A stretch of 64,000 bases of DNA from Streptomyces virginiae (GCF_000720455.1 NZ_JOAK01000009.1:124001-188000), one strand, 5' to 3'; counted from the stretch's first letter, positions 1 to 11,303 are shown. Translations and numbers: made by a program. The notes: generated from the sequence alone by a model not told the origin.

Positions 1-1
1 A

Positions 2-82
2 GGCGAGTTCGATATCGGCGACGAGGTCGAACGCGTCGTCATCGTCAACCGCGACATCACCGTGCTCGTCAAGGAGGGATGA
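2..82 (+). CDS. C-terminal end of an unidentified protein (partial)
   Basis: The frame is open from the window edge and gives 26 residues (GEFDIGDEVERVV...TVLVKEG) ending in TGA at 80-82. The alternating charged and beta-branched residues look like a small beta-rich C-terminal domain. There is too little sequence to name a family. The next gene follows after about 130 nt. Confidence 0.5.
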   Translation, partial: GEFDIGDEVERVVIVNRDITVLVKEG

Positions 83-214
83 GCCCCGGCACCCCCCGGG
101 CCCCGCCGCACCGCTGACATCCGGTCAGGCGGGGCCGTCACCTCGCCGCCCCGGGTACCGAATTCACCCGCACGGGTGAAAATGGGGGCCGGGTGCGGAC
201 GTGTGGGGGGCGGC

Positions 215-2389
215 ATGCCGGTGTTGCTCGTACGAGAGAACGGCCGGGTGCGCGGCTGGCCGGCCTACCTGGGCGCGGTCGCCCTGGGCGCCGCGGCCCT
301 GGCCCTGGCCTCGGTGTGGACCAGCGGGGCGTGGGCCACGGGCATCGGCGCAGCCGTCACCACCTTCTCCGGGCTCGTCGCCGAACGGCTGCAGCCGCAG
401 CGCGGGTCGGCCGCAGGCGCGGACACCGCCCGGGCCGGAGGCGGCGCACTGCTGCGCACCGCCGAGGGGCGGATCCCCTCGCTGCGGCAGGTGGACCGCC
501 CCGAACTGGCCGGCGCCCACCACGCGGACGGGCACCCCGCCGACGGCAGCCGGACTCCGGGCGCGGCCCCCGCGTACATCCGCCGCGACGTCGAACCCCA
601 GCTGCGCGAAGCCCTCGGCCGGGCCGGATTCGTCCTGCTGGTGGGCGAGTCCACCGCCGGCAAGTCCCGGCTCGCCCACGAAGTGGCCCGGGCGCTCTTC
701 CCCCGGCACGCCTTCGTCCGCCCGCTGGGCAGGGCCGCGCTCCCACAGGCGCTGCGGGTGGCCGGCACCCGGCGGCGGGCCGTGCTGTGGCTGGACGACC
801 TGGAGGAGTTCCTCGGCGCGGACGGACTCACGACCGCCATGCTGGCCGCCCTGTCGGCACCGGTGCCGGGCCGCCGGGTGGTGCTGGCGACCATGCGCAC
901 ACAGGAGTTCCGGCGCTTCGACGCCCGCGAGGAGAGCCGCCTGACGGGCTCCGACCGGGACGCCTGGCGCACCCAGCGGGACGTGCTCCGGCAGGCGCAG
1001 GTGGTACGGCTGGCCCGGCACTGGTCGGCCGAGGAGCGCCGGCGGGCCGCCGCCCACACGCAGGACCCGAGGATCGTCGCGGCGCTGCGGGCCGGAGAGC
1101 GCTTCGGCATCGCGGAAGTCCTCGCGGCCGGACCTGAGTTGCTCGCGAACTGGCACGACGCCTGGACACCCGGCGCCAACCCGCGCGGCGCGGCCGTGGT
1201 CGCCGCCGCCGTGGACTGTCGGCGGGCCGGGCTGCGCAGCCCGGTGAGCCGCGACCGGCTGCGCGAACTGCACCGGCCCTACCTGCTGGAGCGCGGCGGC
1301 GGCGACCTCCAGCCGGAACCCTTCGACGACGCGATGAACTGGGCCTGCACCGCGGTCTACGCCACCAGCGGCCTGCTCATCGGCAACTACACCCAGGGGT
1401 ACACGGCCTTCGACTACCTGCTGGGCGCCCCCGGTCTGGCCCCGGTCCCCGAGCACCTGTGGCAGTCCCTCGTCGCCAGGGTCTCGGCCGCCGAGGCCTA
1501 CGACATGGGCCTGCTGGCCCATCAGGAAGGGCGGCCCAGGAGGGCCGCCGAGGCGCTCTCCCGGGCCCGGCTGGGCGGGGTCCCCGGCGCAGACTTCCTG
1601 CTCGCCATCACGGTCGGGGACGCGGGCCGGCCGCGCCGGGCCGCCGCCGACCTCGCGGGGATCACCCGGCGGCGCGAGGACCGGCTGGGACCCGGCCACC
1701 CCGACACCCTCGCCGCCCGCCACCAGTTGGCCTTCTTCACCGGGGAGGCCGGCAACCCGCACGCCGCGGCCGGGCGGTTCGCCGCACTGGCCGCGGACGC
1801 GGCGTCCGTCCTCGGAGCCGACCACCCGGACACCCTCGCGGCCCGTCACGAACTGGCCTACTTCACCGGTGAGTCGGGCGCCCCGGCCGAGGCGGCCCGT
1901 CAGCTGGCCCGGCTGCTCGCCGACCGGCTGCGGGTACAGGGCCCCGACGACCCCCAGGTGCTGGCCACCCGGCGCAGCCTGATCTGGTACCGGGCCGGCG
2001 AACCCGCCCGCACCGAGGCCGAGCTGGCCGAGCTGCTCGCCGACGCCGAACGCTGCCTCGGCCCCGACGACCCGCACACCCTCGCCGTCCGCAGCAGCCG
2101 CGCCGCCTTCGCGGCCCGGGCGGGCCGCACCGCCGAGGCCGCGGCGGCCTGGGAGTCGCTGGTGGCCGACCGCACCCGGGTCGTGGGTCCCGACCACCCG
2201 CACACGATCTACGCCCGGCTGGAATGGGCCCGCGCCCTGGCCTCCTCGGCCCGCCCCGAGGAGGCCCGCGCCCTGCTGACCCGGACCCTCGGTGACGCCC
2301 GGGCCCTGCTGGAGCCGGGCCACCGCCATCTGCGCCTGGCCCGGGAGCTGCTGGCCGACCTCCCGCCGGGGCAGCAGCGCCCGGCGTAG
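215..2389 (+). CDS. NTPase with N-terminal membrane segments and C-terminal tetratricopeptide repeats
   Basis: A protein of about 724 residues. A hydrophobic stretch near residues 15-45 suggests membrane anchoring. A P-loop (GESTAGKS, about residue 145) and a Walker-B-like strand (AVLWLDDLEE) follow, so this is a STAND/AAA-like NTPase. From about residue 475 there are five or so TPR units of the type LGxxHPDTLxxRxxLA with 45-50 residue spacing, as in kinesin-light-chain-like TPR proteins of actinomycetes. The domain order suggests a signalling or scaffold NTPase; partner and trigger are unknown. I prefer the ATG at 215, behind a G-rich Shine-Dalgarno stretch, over an upstream GTG at 176. Confidence 0.75.
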   Translation: MPVLLVRENGRVRGWPAYLGAVALGAAALALASVWTSGAWATGIGAAVTTFSGLVAERLQPQRGSAAGADTARAGGGALLRTAEGRIPSLRQVDRPELAGAHHADGHPADGSRTPGAAPAYIRRDVEPQLREALGRAGFVLLVGESTAGKSRLAHEVARALFPRHAFVRPLGRAALPQALRVAGTRRRAVLWLDDLEEFLGADGLTTAMLAALSAPVPGRRVVLATMRTQEFRRFDAREESRLTGSDRDAWRTQRDVLRQAQVVRLARHWSAEERRRAAAHTQDPRIVAALRAGERFGIAEVLAAGPELLANWHDAWTPGANPRGAAVVAAAVDCRRAGLRSPVSRDRLRELHRPYLLERGGGDLQPEPFDDAMNWACTAVYATSGLLIGNYTQGYTAFDYLLGAPGLAPVPEHLWQSLVARVSAAEAYDMGLLAHQEGRPRRAAEALSRARLGGVPGADFLLAITVGDAGRPRRAAADLAGITRRREDRLGPGHPDTLAARHQLAFFTGEAGNPHAAAGRFAALAADAASVLGADHPDTLAARHELAYFTGESGAPAEAARQLARLLADRLRVQGPDDPQVLATRRSLIWYRAGEPARTEAELAELLADAERCLGPDDPHTLAVRSSRAAFAARAGRTAEAAAAWESLVADRTRVVGPDHPHTIYARLEWARALASSARPEEARALLTRTLGDARALLEPGHRHLRLARELLADLPPGQQRPA

Positions 2390-2444
2390 CGTGCGGGGCC
2401 CGCCTCGGGGCACTGTGCCGCGCGGGGGACCGTACGATGATCCC

Positions 2445-2861
2445 GTGACCCACACCTGCCGGCCGACGAACCGACGCCCCTCGGCGCGCGGTGCCGCCCT
2501 GCTCGTGTTGGTACTGGCGGTGCTGGCCGGGATCCTCGGCATGCACGCCCTCGGGCCGGCCCCGGCACGTGCCGCCCTGCCGCCGGACGCCCACCACGCG
2601 ACAGCCGTGGACCACGGCGCTCCCGCCGTCGGGCAGGCGGGCGAGGACTGCTCGCACCCCGACGGCGGCCCGGTTCATCCCGAGCACGCGGACGCCACCT
2701 GCGCCGCCGCCGGCACCGCCTCGGCGTACACGCCCCCCGCGCTCGCCGAGGCGCTGGTCGGCGTGCCCGCGGTGTTCCCGTCGGAGGCCGCCGAGGCGCC
2801 GGCCGCGGCCGCCGCCCGGGCACCGCCCGATCTGGCCGAACTACAGCTCCTGCGGATCTAG
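2445..2861 (+). CDS. DUF6153-like small membrane protein
   Basis: 138 residues from GTG 2445. One strong transmembrane segment (LLVLVLAVLAGILGMHAL, about residues 18-36) is followed by a His/Cys-containing exported region with short motifs (CSHPDGG, HPEHADATC). This matches the Streptomyces family named DUF6153, whose function is not known and which often lies next to a DUF305 gene, as here (112 nt downstream). The His and Cys pattern would fit metal handling at the membrane, which is inference. Confidence 0.7.
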   Translation: MTHTCRPTNRRPSARGAALLVLVLAVLAGILGMHALGPAPARAALPPDAHHATAVDHGAPAVGQAGEDCSHPDGGPVHPEHADATCAAAGTASAYTPPALAEALVGVPAVFPSEAAEAPAAAAARAPPDLAELQLLRI

Positions 2862-2973
2862 AGCCGCCCGCACGGCCCGTCCCACCGGCACCCGCCGTGC
2901 GCCGCGCACGCCTCTTCGTCCGTTCTTCCCGCATGCCCGAGAACCGGGCCGCGGAGCAAGGAGCAGTACCACC

Positions 2974-3612
2974 ATGACCAGCACCACCATGACCGGCAAG
3001 CGTTCCCTCTTCCGCCGCGCCGCCGCCGTCGTCTCGGCAGGAGCGGCCGCCGTCGTGCTCGCCGCCTGCGGTGGCGGCGACGGCGCGGCCGGCCACGACG
3101 GCCACACCGCCGCGTCGGCCCAGGCCCCGGCCCCCGCCGGTCAGGGGCAGCACAACGCGGCCGACGCCGCCTTCGCCAAGGGGATGATCCCCCACCACCG
3201 CCAGGCCGTGGAGATGGCCGACCTGGCCCCCTCCCGGGCCCGTTCGGCCGAGGTGAAGAAGCTCGCCGAGGACATCAGGAAGGCGCAGGACCCCGAGATC
3301 AAGGCCCTGTCCGGGTGGCTGACCTCCTGGGGTGAGCAGGTGCCCGCCGAGGGCGCCACGGACCACTCCGCACACGGCACGGCCGGGATGATGACCGCGG
3401 AGCAGATGGCCAAGCTCAAGAGCGCCTCGGGCACGGCGTTCGACACCGCCTTCATGGAGCTGATGGTCGAGCACCACGAAGGCGCGGTGGCGATGGCGAA
3501 GACGGAGCAGGCGCAGGGCGCCTTCCCCGGGGCCAAGGCGATGGCGGAGGCGATCGTCACCTCCCAGTCCGCCGAGATCGCGCAGATGAACAAGCTCCTC
3601 GGCCGGAGCTGA
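2974..3612 (+). CDS. DUF305 lipoprotein, four-helix ferritin-like fold
   Basis: 212 residues. The ATG at 2974 is preceded by AAGGAG at 2958-2963. A basic N-terminus, hydrophobic core and VVLAACGG lipobox predict a lipoprotein anchored outside the membrane. Two copies of the DUF305 signature are visible: MIPHHRQAVEMA and MVEHHEGAVAMA, each with a paired histidine. DUF305 proteins are helical-bundle proteins, several of them connected with copper. The gene is paired with the DUF6153-like gene just upstream and closed by a strong terminator, so the two probably form one transcription unit. Confidence 0.9.
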   Translation: MTSTTMTGKRSLFRRAAAVVSAGAAAVVLAACGGGDGAAGHDGHTAASAQAPAPAGQGQHNAADAAFAKGMIPHHRQAVEMADLAPSRARSAEVKKLAEDIRKAQDPEIKALSGWLTSWGEQVPAEGATDHSAHGTAGMMTAEQMAKLKSASGTAFDTAFMELMVEHHEGAVAMAKTEQAQGAFPGAKAMAEAIVTSQSAEIAQMNKLLGRS

Positions 3613-3619
3613 ACCGAAC

Positions 3620-3665
3620 CGGGCCGGGCCGGCCGGGGCGCCGACGCCCCGGCCGGCCCGGCCCG
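3620..3665 (+). terminator. Long perfect hairpin terminator after the DUF305 gene
   Basis: A perfect 21-bp inverted repeat (3620-3640 with 3645-3665) around a CCGA loop, starting 7 nt after the DUF305 stop codon. There is no U tract, as is usual for GC-rich actinomycete terminators. Confidence 0.85.
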
Positions 3666-3952
3666 TACGGTGCGAGACCGTTCCGTCCACCCCCGACCTG
3701 CACGACCTGGCGGCCCTGTCCGGGGCCACGGCCGGGCGCAGAGTCGCTTCACCGTGCTGGTCGCCTCGTACGTCACCCGGGAACTGCTCGCCGGTACCCC
3801 GGCCCCGGCGGTCCACCGCATCGAGCAACTGCCCGCGCCTGATCCGTCCGTGGCCGGCCGGCGGGCTGTCGCCCGCCGCGTCCGCTCCCCTACAGTGCGT
3901 GATGCCGAAACCGGTCCGTGACGACGCACAGCCGCCGAACAGGAGCAGACCC
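3666..3952. other. Gene-free stretch before the P450
   Basis: Between the terminator and the P450 start there is only an 83-codon plus-strand frame (3670-3921) without a ribosome binding site. Its middle (FTVLVASYVTRELL) reads more protein-like than its ends, so a decayed gene fragment is possible. Otherwise I see only the leader of the P450 gene. Confidence 0.4.
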
Positions 3953-5281
3953 GTGGCCACCCACGCCCGCCCCGGCCCCCTCCCGATCCCGTCCCCGGCC
4001 GCCCGCCCGGTCCCCGAGCTGGACCCCGACCTCGTAGCGGACTGGCAGGGCGGGGGCGGTGAGCTGATCGACCTGTTCGCCCAGGCCCACGCACGGCTCG
4101 GCGGCGTCGCCGCGTTCCGGCTGGGCCCGCGCCCGACCGTCCTGGTCACCGCCCCCGACGCCGTCCAGCACGTCCTCGCGCTGCGGCCCGAGGTGTACGT
4201 CAAACGCTCGCACCGCGCCCGGCTCCTGCTCGGCGACGGCGTCCTGTCCGCGACCGGCGACGCCTGGCAACGCCAACGGCGCCTGCTGCAGGCTCAGTTC
4301 ACCGGACGCGGGATGCGCCGCTACGAGCAGCGGATCTCCGGGGCCGCGCGCGCCGCCGCGGCCCGCTGGGCGCAGTACGCCCGCAACGGGCAGGTCCTCG
4401 ACGTCGGCGAGGAAATGCGCCGCTTCGCCCTGGACACCATCTGGCGCTCCCTCACCGGACACCCCCTCGACCCCGGCACGGAACGGGAACTGGCCGCCGT
4501 ACCGGCCGTCGTGGCCGCGCTCCCCACCCTGCCCGCCGACGGCGTCACCGACCGGGGCGCCGTGGCCGTCGAACTGGCCCGCATCGACGCCCTGTCGAGC
4601 CGCGCCGTCGACGCCGCCCGCTCCGGCGGCGCGGGACCCCACGGCCCCGGTCTGCTGCAGGTCCTGCTGGACGCGGCCGTGACCTCACCCGAGTACACCG
4701 ACCGGCTGATCCGGGACGAGCTGGTCACCCTGCTGGTCGCCGGGCACGAGACCACCGCCGGCACCCTGACCTGGCTGTACCTCTTGCTCGACCGCCACCC
4801 GCACGCCCGCGAGCGGGCCCTCGCCGCCGGCGCGGAAGGCTCCCCGGAACGCAGCCGGGCGGTACAGGCCCTCGTCCACGAAACGCTGCGCTTCTACCCG
4901 TCCGCGTGGATCCTGCCCCGCCACGCGGCCGAGGACGACGTCCTCGCCGGGTACGCGATCGAAGCCGGCACCGACGTCCTGGTCTGCCCGTACCTCACGC
5001 ACCGGGACCCCGGGGTCTGGGAGGATCCCGGCCGGTTCGACCCGGACCGCTTCCTCACCCCCGGCCGACGGCCCAGCCGCCCGGGCGGCTACGCCCCCTT
5101 CGGCCTCGGCCCCAGGGCCTGCCTGGGCCTGCAGTTCGCCCTACGGGAGTCGACCGTCCTCCTCGAACACCTGCTGCCCGCCCACGTCCCGCACTTCCGC
5201 TCGATCCCGGCCAAGGCCGCCTTCGGCCTCACCGTCCGCCCCGACGGCCCGACCCCCGCCACCCTCGGTGACGTCCCCTGA
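3953..5281 (+). CDS. Cytochrome P450
   Basis: 442 residues. I chose GTG 3953 because AGGAG sits at 3941-3945, 7 nt away; an in-frame GTG at 3899 lacks a site. P450 hallmarks are all present: the I-helix oxygen-binding motif AGHETTAG, the K-helix ExxR (ETLRFYP), and the heme loop FGLGPRACLG with the axial cysteine. The PERF-region wording (WEDPGRFDPDRFLTP) resembles the CYP102/CYP4-like branch of bacterial P450s rather than CYP105/107. Substrate and redox partners cannot be read from the sequence; no ferredoxin gene is adjacent. Confidence 0.95.
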   Translation: MATHARPGPLPIPSPAARPVPELDPDLVADWQGGGGELIDLFAQAHARLGGVAAFRLGPRPTVLVTAPDAVQHVLALRPEVYVKRSHRARLLLGDGVLSATGDAWQRQRRLLQAQFTGRGMRRYEQRISGAARAAAARWAQYARNGQVLDVGEEMRRFALDTIWRSLTGHPLDPGTERELAAVPAVVAALPTLPADGVTDRGAVAVELARIDALSSRAVDAARSGGAGPHGPGLLQVLLDAAVTSPEYTDRLIRDELVTLLVAGHETTAGTLTWLYLLLDRHPHARERALAAGAEGSPERSRAVQALVHETLRFYPSAWILPRHAAEDDVLAGYAIEAGTDVLVCPYLTHRDPGVWEDPGRFDPDRFLTPGRRPSRPGGYAPFGLGPRACLGLQFALRESTVLLEHLLPAHVPHFRSIPAKAAFGLTVRPDGPTPATLGDVP

Positions 5282-5289
5282 CCGGGGGA
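5274..5289. terminator. Small hairpin between convergent P450 and AraC genes
   Basis: TCCCC (5274-5278) pairs with GGGGA (5285-5289) across the P450 stop codon. Only about 20 nt separate the two convergent genes, so this is the likely bidirectional end. The stem is short, so confidence is modest. Confidence 0.4.
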
Positions 5290-5302
5290 AAGCGCGGGCC
5301 GT

Positions 5303-6340
5303 TCACCCGACCCGGTCGACCGCAACGGCCTTGCGGAGCTCGCCCGGGGTCTTCCCCGACCAGCGGAGCACCGCGCGGCGCAGCACCCGCACGTCGCTGT
5401 AGCCGACCCGGCCGGCAACCGCCCGGAGCGGCAGGTCGGTGCTGCGCAGCAGGTCCAGGGTGTGTTCGTGCCGTACGCTCTCGGTCTGCTCGCGCCATGT
5501 CGTGTCGTGCTCGGCGAGCCGCCGCTGGAGCGTGCGGGGGCTCACCGCCAGACGGCAGGCCACGTTCTCCAGGTTCACCGTGCCGTCCCGGAAGGCTTCG
5601 GTCAGGACGGCCCGGAAGCGGTCGAGCCAGCCGAGTACGGGCCGGGAGGCCGCCAGGACCAGCTCCGCGTGCTGCGCCAGGATCCGCTCCACTCCCGGCT
5701 GGGCCCTGGGCAACGGCACGCGTACGTCGTCCTCGGTGAAGGAGATCGAGTTGTACGGCGCGCCGAAGTGGATCCGGTCGGTACCGAACAGCCGGGCCAG
5801 CTCCCGGGACCGGCGCGGCGGCCGGTGGGTCACCGTGACCCGGGACGCAGCGATGTCACGGCCGGTCGCCCACCTGGCCCGCGTCAGGAACAGCGAGAGG
5901 GCGAACAGGTCGACGGCCTCGACCACGTCCGGGCCCCAACTGCCCGTCGCGTGACGGACGGTGAAACGACCGCGGCCCTCCTCGACGACCAGCTTCTCCG
6001 CCGCCGGATCGCCGATCACGGCGATGAGGTTCACGGCCTGTGCGAGCGACTCCCGCAGGGTGGGCCCGCTGGTGGCCAGGTAGTCCCAGAGCCCGAAGGC
6101 GCCGATCGGAGCCCCTTCGAGGATCAGCGGCCCGATGAGGGTGCGGGGCTCGGCCAGGACCAGGTTCTCCCACACGGTCAGGAGCGACGAGGTCGAGACC
6201 CTGGCCATGTCGTTTCCGAGCACCTCGGCGCCGAGGTCGGGCAGTCGTGCGAGGCCGCCCGTACGGGAGTCGGCCACGGCTGCGACCAGGGAACGTGTGA
6301 GGTGGGCCGAAACGGTGCCGTTGATCGCGGGCGGATGCAT
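5303..6340 (-). CDS. AraC-family transcriptional regulator (OruR/ArgR-like, arabinose-binding-domain type)
   Basis: 345 residues from the ATG at 6338-6340. The N-terminal two-thirds match the 'arabinose-binding domain of AraC regulators' type (LGAEVLGNDMARVST...GPLILEGAPIGAFGLWDYL). The C-terminus carries two helix-turn-helix units (NLENVACRLAVSPRTLQRRL; LRAVAGRVGYSDVRVLRRAV). It is divergent from an ABC exporter 161 nt away, which it may control. A close paralogue lies at 56959-58016 and is frameshifted. The ligand is unknown. Confidence 0.9.
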   Translation of the reverse strand: MHPPAINGTVSAHLTRSLVAAVADSRTGGLARLPDLGAEVLGNDMARVSTSSLLTVWENLVLAEPRTLIGPLILEGAPIGAFGLWDYLATSGPTLRESLAQAVNLIAVIGDPAAEKLVVEEGRGRFTVRHATGSWGPDVVEAVDLFALSLFLTRARWATGRDIAASRVTVTHRPPRRSRELARLFGTDRIHFGAPYNSISFTEDDVRVPLPRAQPGVERILAQHAELVLAASRPVLGWLDRFRAVLTEAFRDGTVNLENVACRLAVSPRTLQRRLAEHDTTWREQTESVRHEHTLDLLRSTDLPLRAVAGRVGYSDVRVLRRAVLRWSGKTPGELRKAVAVDRVG

Positions 6341-6501
6341 AGGAGCAGCGAGGCTACCAGCCGCCTCCAACCGGCCTTCGGCGCGAACCCGTCTGCGCCT
6401 TCCGGGCGGGCCGCAGCGGCCGGAAAACACGTGGACCGCCCCGGCTCCCTTACGGGACACTCCGACTCCTGTCCTGCTGGTCCGACAACACAGGGTTTGG
6501 G

Positions 6502-8376
6502 ATGGGATCGCCAAAATCGCGCGAAAGCATGCCGAGCAGGGGCTCGGTACTCCTCGCACTCCGCTGTTACGGACGGGAACTGGCGCGCCTGCGCCGGGTC
6601 GCCGTTCCCGCCATGCTGCTCCCGGCGCTGGGCAACATCGGCATCTTCTACATCGCGCCGCTGGTCGTCGCCAAGCTCGTGGGTCGGCTCGCCGAGGGCG
6701 GCGGCGCCGGCCTCGACACGATGCTGCCCTACGTCCTCGCCTTCGCGGGGGTCCTGCTGCTCGCGGAGACGCTGTGGCGGATCGGGCTGCACTGCCTCAA
6801 CCGCCTCGACGCCCGGGGCATCGAGCACCTCTACGTCATCGGAATGGACGAACTGTTCGCGAAGGACGCGGCGTTCTTCCACGACAACTTCGCCGGATCG
6901 CTCACCAAGCGGGTCCTCAGCTTCGCCTCCCGCTTCGAGGAGTTCGTCGACACGCTGACGTTCTCGGTCATGGGCAGCTTCGTACCGCTGCTGTTCGCGT
7001 CGGTGGTGCTGTGGCAGTACGAACCGATGCTCGTGGTCGGCCTCCTCACGCTGATCGCCCTGACGGCGCTGTGCGTCGCCCCGCTCATCCGGCGCCGCCA
7101 GAACCTCGTCGCCCAGCGCGAGGAGGCCATCGCCCGGGTCTCGGGCCACGTCGCCGACAGCCTGATGAACATGGACACGGTCCGGGCGTTCGCCGCCGAG
7201 GACCGCGAGGCCGCCGAGCACCAGTCCCGCGTCGCCGAGTCGCGCCGGCTGACGCTGCGTTCGTGGGACTACGGCAACCTGCGCATCGACACGCTGGTCG
7301 CGCCCCTGTCCGTGCTGACCAACGTGCTCGGCCTGCTGCTCGCCGTCGCCCTCGGCGCGGGGGAGCACGGCGTGGAGGCGATCATCGTCACCTTCACCTA
7401 CTACGCCAACGCGACCCGCATCATGTTCGAGTTCAACCAGATCTACCGCCGTCTGGAGAGCTCGATGACGGAGGCCGCGCAGTTCACCGAACTCCTGCTG
7501 CAGCCGCCGACGGTGCTCGACCCGGTGACGCCGGAGCCGCTGCGCTCCGAGGGCGCCGACGTACGGTTCGAGCGGGTGAACTTCTCCCACGGCGGTGGGC
7601 GACCGCTCTTCGAGGGCCTCGACCTGGACGTGCCCAGCGGTTCGAAGATCGGCCTCGTCGGCCGGTCCGGCGGCGGCAAGACCACGCTCACCCGGCTGCT
7701 GCTGCGGATGACGGACGTGGACGGCGGCCGGATCCTGATCGGAGGTCAGGACATCAGCCGGCTGCGCCAGGCGGACCTGCGCAGCCGGCTCGCCTACGTG
7801 CCGCAGGACCCGGCGATGTTCCACCGCACCCTGCGGGACAACATCGCCTTCGCCAGGCCGGACGCCACCGAGGCCGAGATCCGCCGCGCGGCCGAGGCGG
7901 CGCACGTCACGGAGTTCGCCGACGCGCTTCCGGACGGATTCGACACCATGGTGGGCGAACGCGGCGTCAAACTGTCCGGCGGGCAGCGCCAGCGGGTCGC
8001 CCTCGCCAGGGCCATCCTGCGCGACGCGCCGATCCTGCTGCTCGACGAGGCGACCAGCGCCCTGGACTCGGAGAGCGAGGTCCTCGTCCAGGAGGCGCTG
8101 TGGCGGCTCATGGAGGGCCGGACCGCGCTCGTGGTGGCGCACCGGCTGAGCACGGTGGCCACCATGGACCAGCTCGTCGTCCTCGACCGCGGCCGGATCG
8201 TGGAGCAGGGCACGCACCAGGAGCTGCTCACGACCGAGGGCGCCTACGCCAAGCTGTGGAAGCACCAGTCGGGCGGTTTCCTCCACGACACCGACACCGA
8301 CGCCGACACCGACGCCGACACGGTCGCACTCGCGGACACCCCCGCCGGTACCCGGGCGCACTCCGAGCTGAACTGA
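6502..8376 (+). CDS. ABC exporter half-transporter (membrane domain fused to ATPase)
   Basis: 624 residues. The N-terminal half holds about six membrane helices of the type-I exporter fold. The nucleotide-binding domain has Walker A (GRSGGGKTT, about residue 390), Q-loop (YVPQDP), signature LSGGQRQR, Walker B (ILLLDEATSALD) and the H-loop (VVAHRLS). Such half-transporters work as dimers; no partner gene is adjacent, so a homodimer is likely. The start is uncertain: ATG 6502 or ATG 6529. The C-terminus ends in an Asp/Thr/Ala repeat. It is divergent from the AraC regulator. Confidence 0.93.
   Translation: MGSPKSRESMPSRGSVLLALRCYGRELARLRRVAVPAMLLPALGNIGIFYIAPLVVAKLVGRLAEGGGAGLDTMLPYVLAFAGVLLLAETLWRIGLHCLNRLDARGIEHLYVIGMDELFAKDAAFFHDNFAGSLTKRVLSFASRFEEFVDTLTFSVMGSFVPLLFASVVLWQYEPMLVVGLLTLIALTALCVAPLIRRRQNLVAQREEAIARVSGHVADSLMNMDTVRAFAAEDREAAEHQSRVAESRRLTLRSWDYGNLRIDTLVAPLSVLTNVLGLLLAVALGAGEHGVEAIIVTFTYYANATRIMFEFNQIYRRLESSMTEAAQFTELLLQPPTVLDPVTPEPLRSEGADVRFERVNFSHGGGRPLFEGLDLDVPSGSKIGLVGRSGGGKTTLTRLLLRMTDVDGGRILIGGQDISRLRQADLRSRLAYVPQDPAMFHRTLRDNIAFARPDATEAEIRRAAEAAHVTEFADALPDGFDTMVGERGVKLSGGQRQRVALARAILRDAPILLLDEATSALDSESEVLVQEALWRLMEGRTALVVAHRLSTVATMDQLVVLDRGRIVEQGTHQELLTTEGAYAKLWKHQSGGFLHDTDTDADTDADTVALADTPAGTRAHSELN
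8287..8322 (+). repeat. In-frame Asp-Thr/Asp-Ala codon repeat at the C-terminus of the ABC exporter
   Basis: Six 6-bp units of the form GACACC or GACGCC encode DTDTDADTDADT. It is a coding low-complexity tail that may vary in length between strains. Confidence 0.8.
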
Positions 8377-8431
8377 ACCCGGGCCGTGTCCTGTGGAGCA
8401 GAGCGATCGAAAATGAATAGTTTGTCCCGAT

Positions 8432-9169
8432 GTGAGTGTCGAAGCTGAAGGTGAAGAAGGCCCGGGACGGCGTCGGCTGGCCCGGGCGGTACTGACGGGC
8501 GTGGCCGCCGTGGGCGCCGGGCTGGTGGCCGGCTCCTCCCACGTACCCATGGCCCCGCGCATCGGGGGCGGGGCCGGATCGCGGCCCACCACCCCCGAGT
8601 CGGCGCTGCGCGCACTGGTGGCGGGGAACGGGCGCTGGCGCACCTACCACGAGCGCCACCCCGACCAGACGCGGACCGTGCGGCGCACGCTCGTCGCCGG
8701 CCAGCACCCGTTCGCCGTCGTCCTCGGCTGCGTCGACTCCCGGGTTCCGCCGGAACTGGTCTTCGACCAGGGCCTCGGCGACCTGCTGACCGTGCGCTCG
8801 GCGGGCGAGGTCCTGGACGAGGCGGTCCTGGGGAGCATCGCCTACGGGGTCCTCGAACTGCGCATCCCGCTCGTCGTCATCCTGGGACACCAGTCGTGCG
8901 GGGCCGTCGCCGCGGCCGTGCGGGCCGCGGAGGGCGGACCGCCGCTCCCGGGCCACATGCAGTACCTGGTCGACCAGATCCGCCCCGCCATCGACCGCGC
9001 TCTGCGGGGCGCCGCACGGATCGACGCCGCGATCACCGCCAATGTACGGCTGGTGCGCGAGCGGCTGGCCGCCGAGCCCGAGATGGCCGCCAAGGTCGCC
9101 ACCGGTGCGCTGGCCGTCGTGGGAGCCCGGTACGAACTCACCAGCCAGCGGGTGCGCCTGGTCCGCTGA
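8432..9169 (+). CDS. Beta-class carbonic anhydrase, probably exported
   Basis: 245 residues from GTG 8432. The beta-carbonic anhydrase zinc site is complete: CVDSR (Cys and the Asp-Arg dyad) and GHQSCGA (His and Cys). The family interconverts CO2 and bicarbonate. The N-terminus has GRRRLARAVLTGVAAVGAGLVAG, a twin-arginine-like or long signal segment, so the enzyme probably acts outside the membrane. No clear ribosome binding site precedes the start, so a leaderless message or another start is possible. The amine oxidase follows 129 nt downstream. Confidence 0.88.
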   Translation: MSVEAEGEEGPGRRRLARAVLTGVAAVGAGLVAGSSHVPMAPRIGGGAGSRPTTPESALRALVAGNGRWRTYHERHPDQTRTVRRTLVAGQHPFAVVLGCVDSRVPPELVFDQGLGDLLTVRSAGEVLDEAVLGSIAYGVLELRIPLVVILGHQSCGAVAAAVRAAEGGPPLPGHMQYLVDQIRPAIDRALRGAARIDAAITANVRLVRERLAAEPEMAAKVATGALAVVGARYELTSQRVRLVR

Positions 9170-9298
9170 GCGCCGTGCGCCCCGGCCCGAAACCCCGTTC
9201 GTCAACTTCGCGGGGCCCGTAGCGCACGTCCGGGTGGTACTTTCCCGCCCGGGCCCCTTTCGGCGTTCAGGGCGCCCGGGGGCCTGGAGAGTTGGTTC

Positions 9299-11263
<1,965 letters not shown>

Positions 11264-11303
11264 CCGACGGCTTGACGGCTTGACGACCTGCCGTCCCCGT
11301 GCC

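Noticed and set aside
164..2542. A 792-codon minus-strand frame opposite the NTPase-TPR gene
   Set aside because: Low-complexity translation without motifs; the plus strand has a P-loop and regular TPR units.
3670..3921. An 83-codon open frame between the DUF305 terminator and the P450
   Set aside because: No ribosome binding site, Arg/Pro-rich ends and no family resemblance; at most a gene fragment.
8287..8322. 6-bp tandem repeat as a regulatory element
   Set aside because: It lies inside the coding end of the ABC exporter and encodes Asp-Thr/Asp-Ala.
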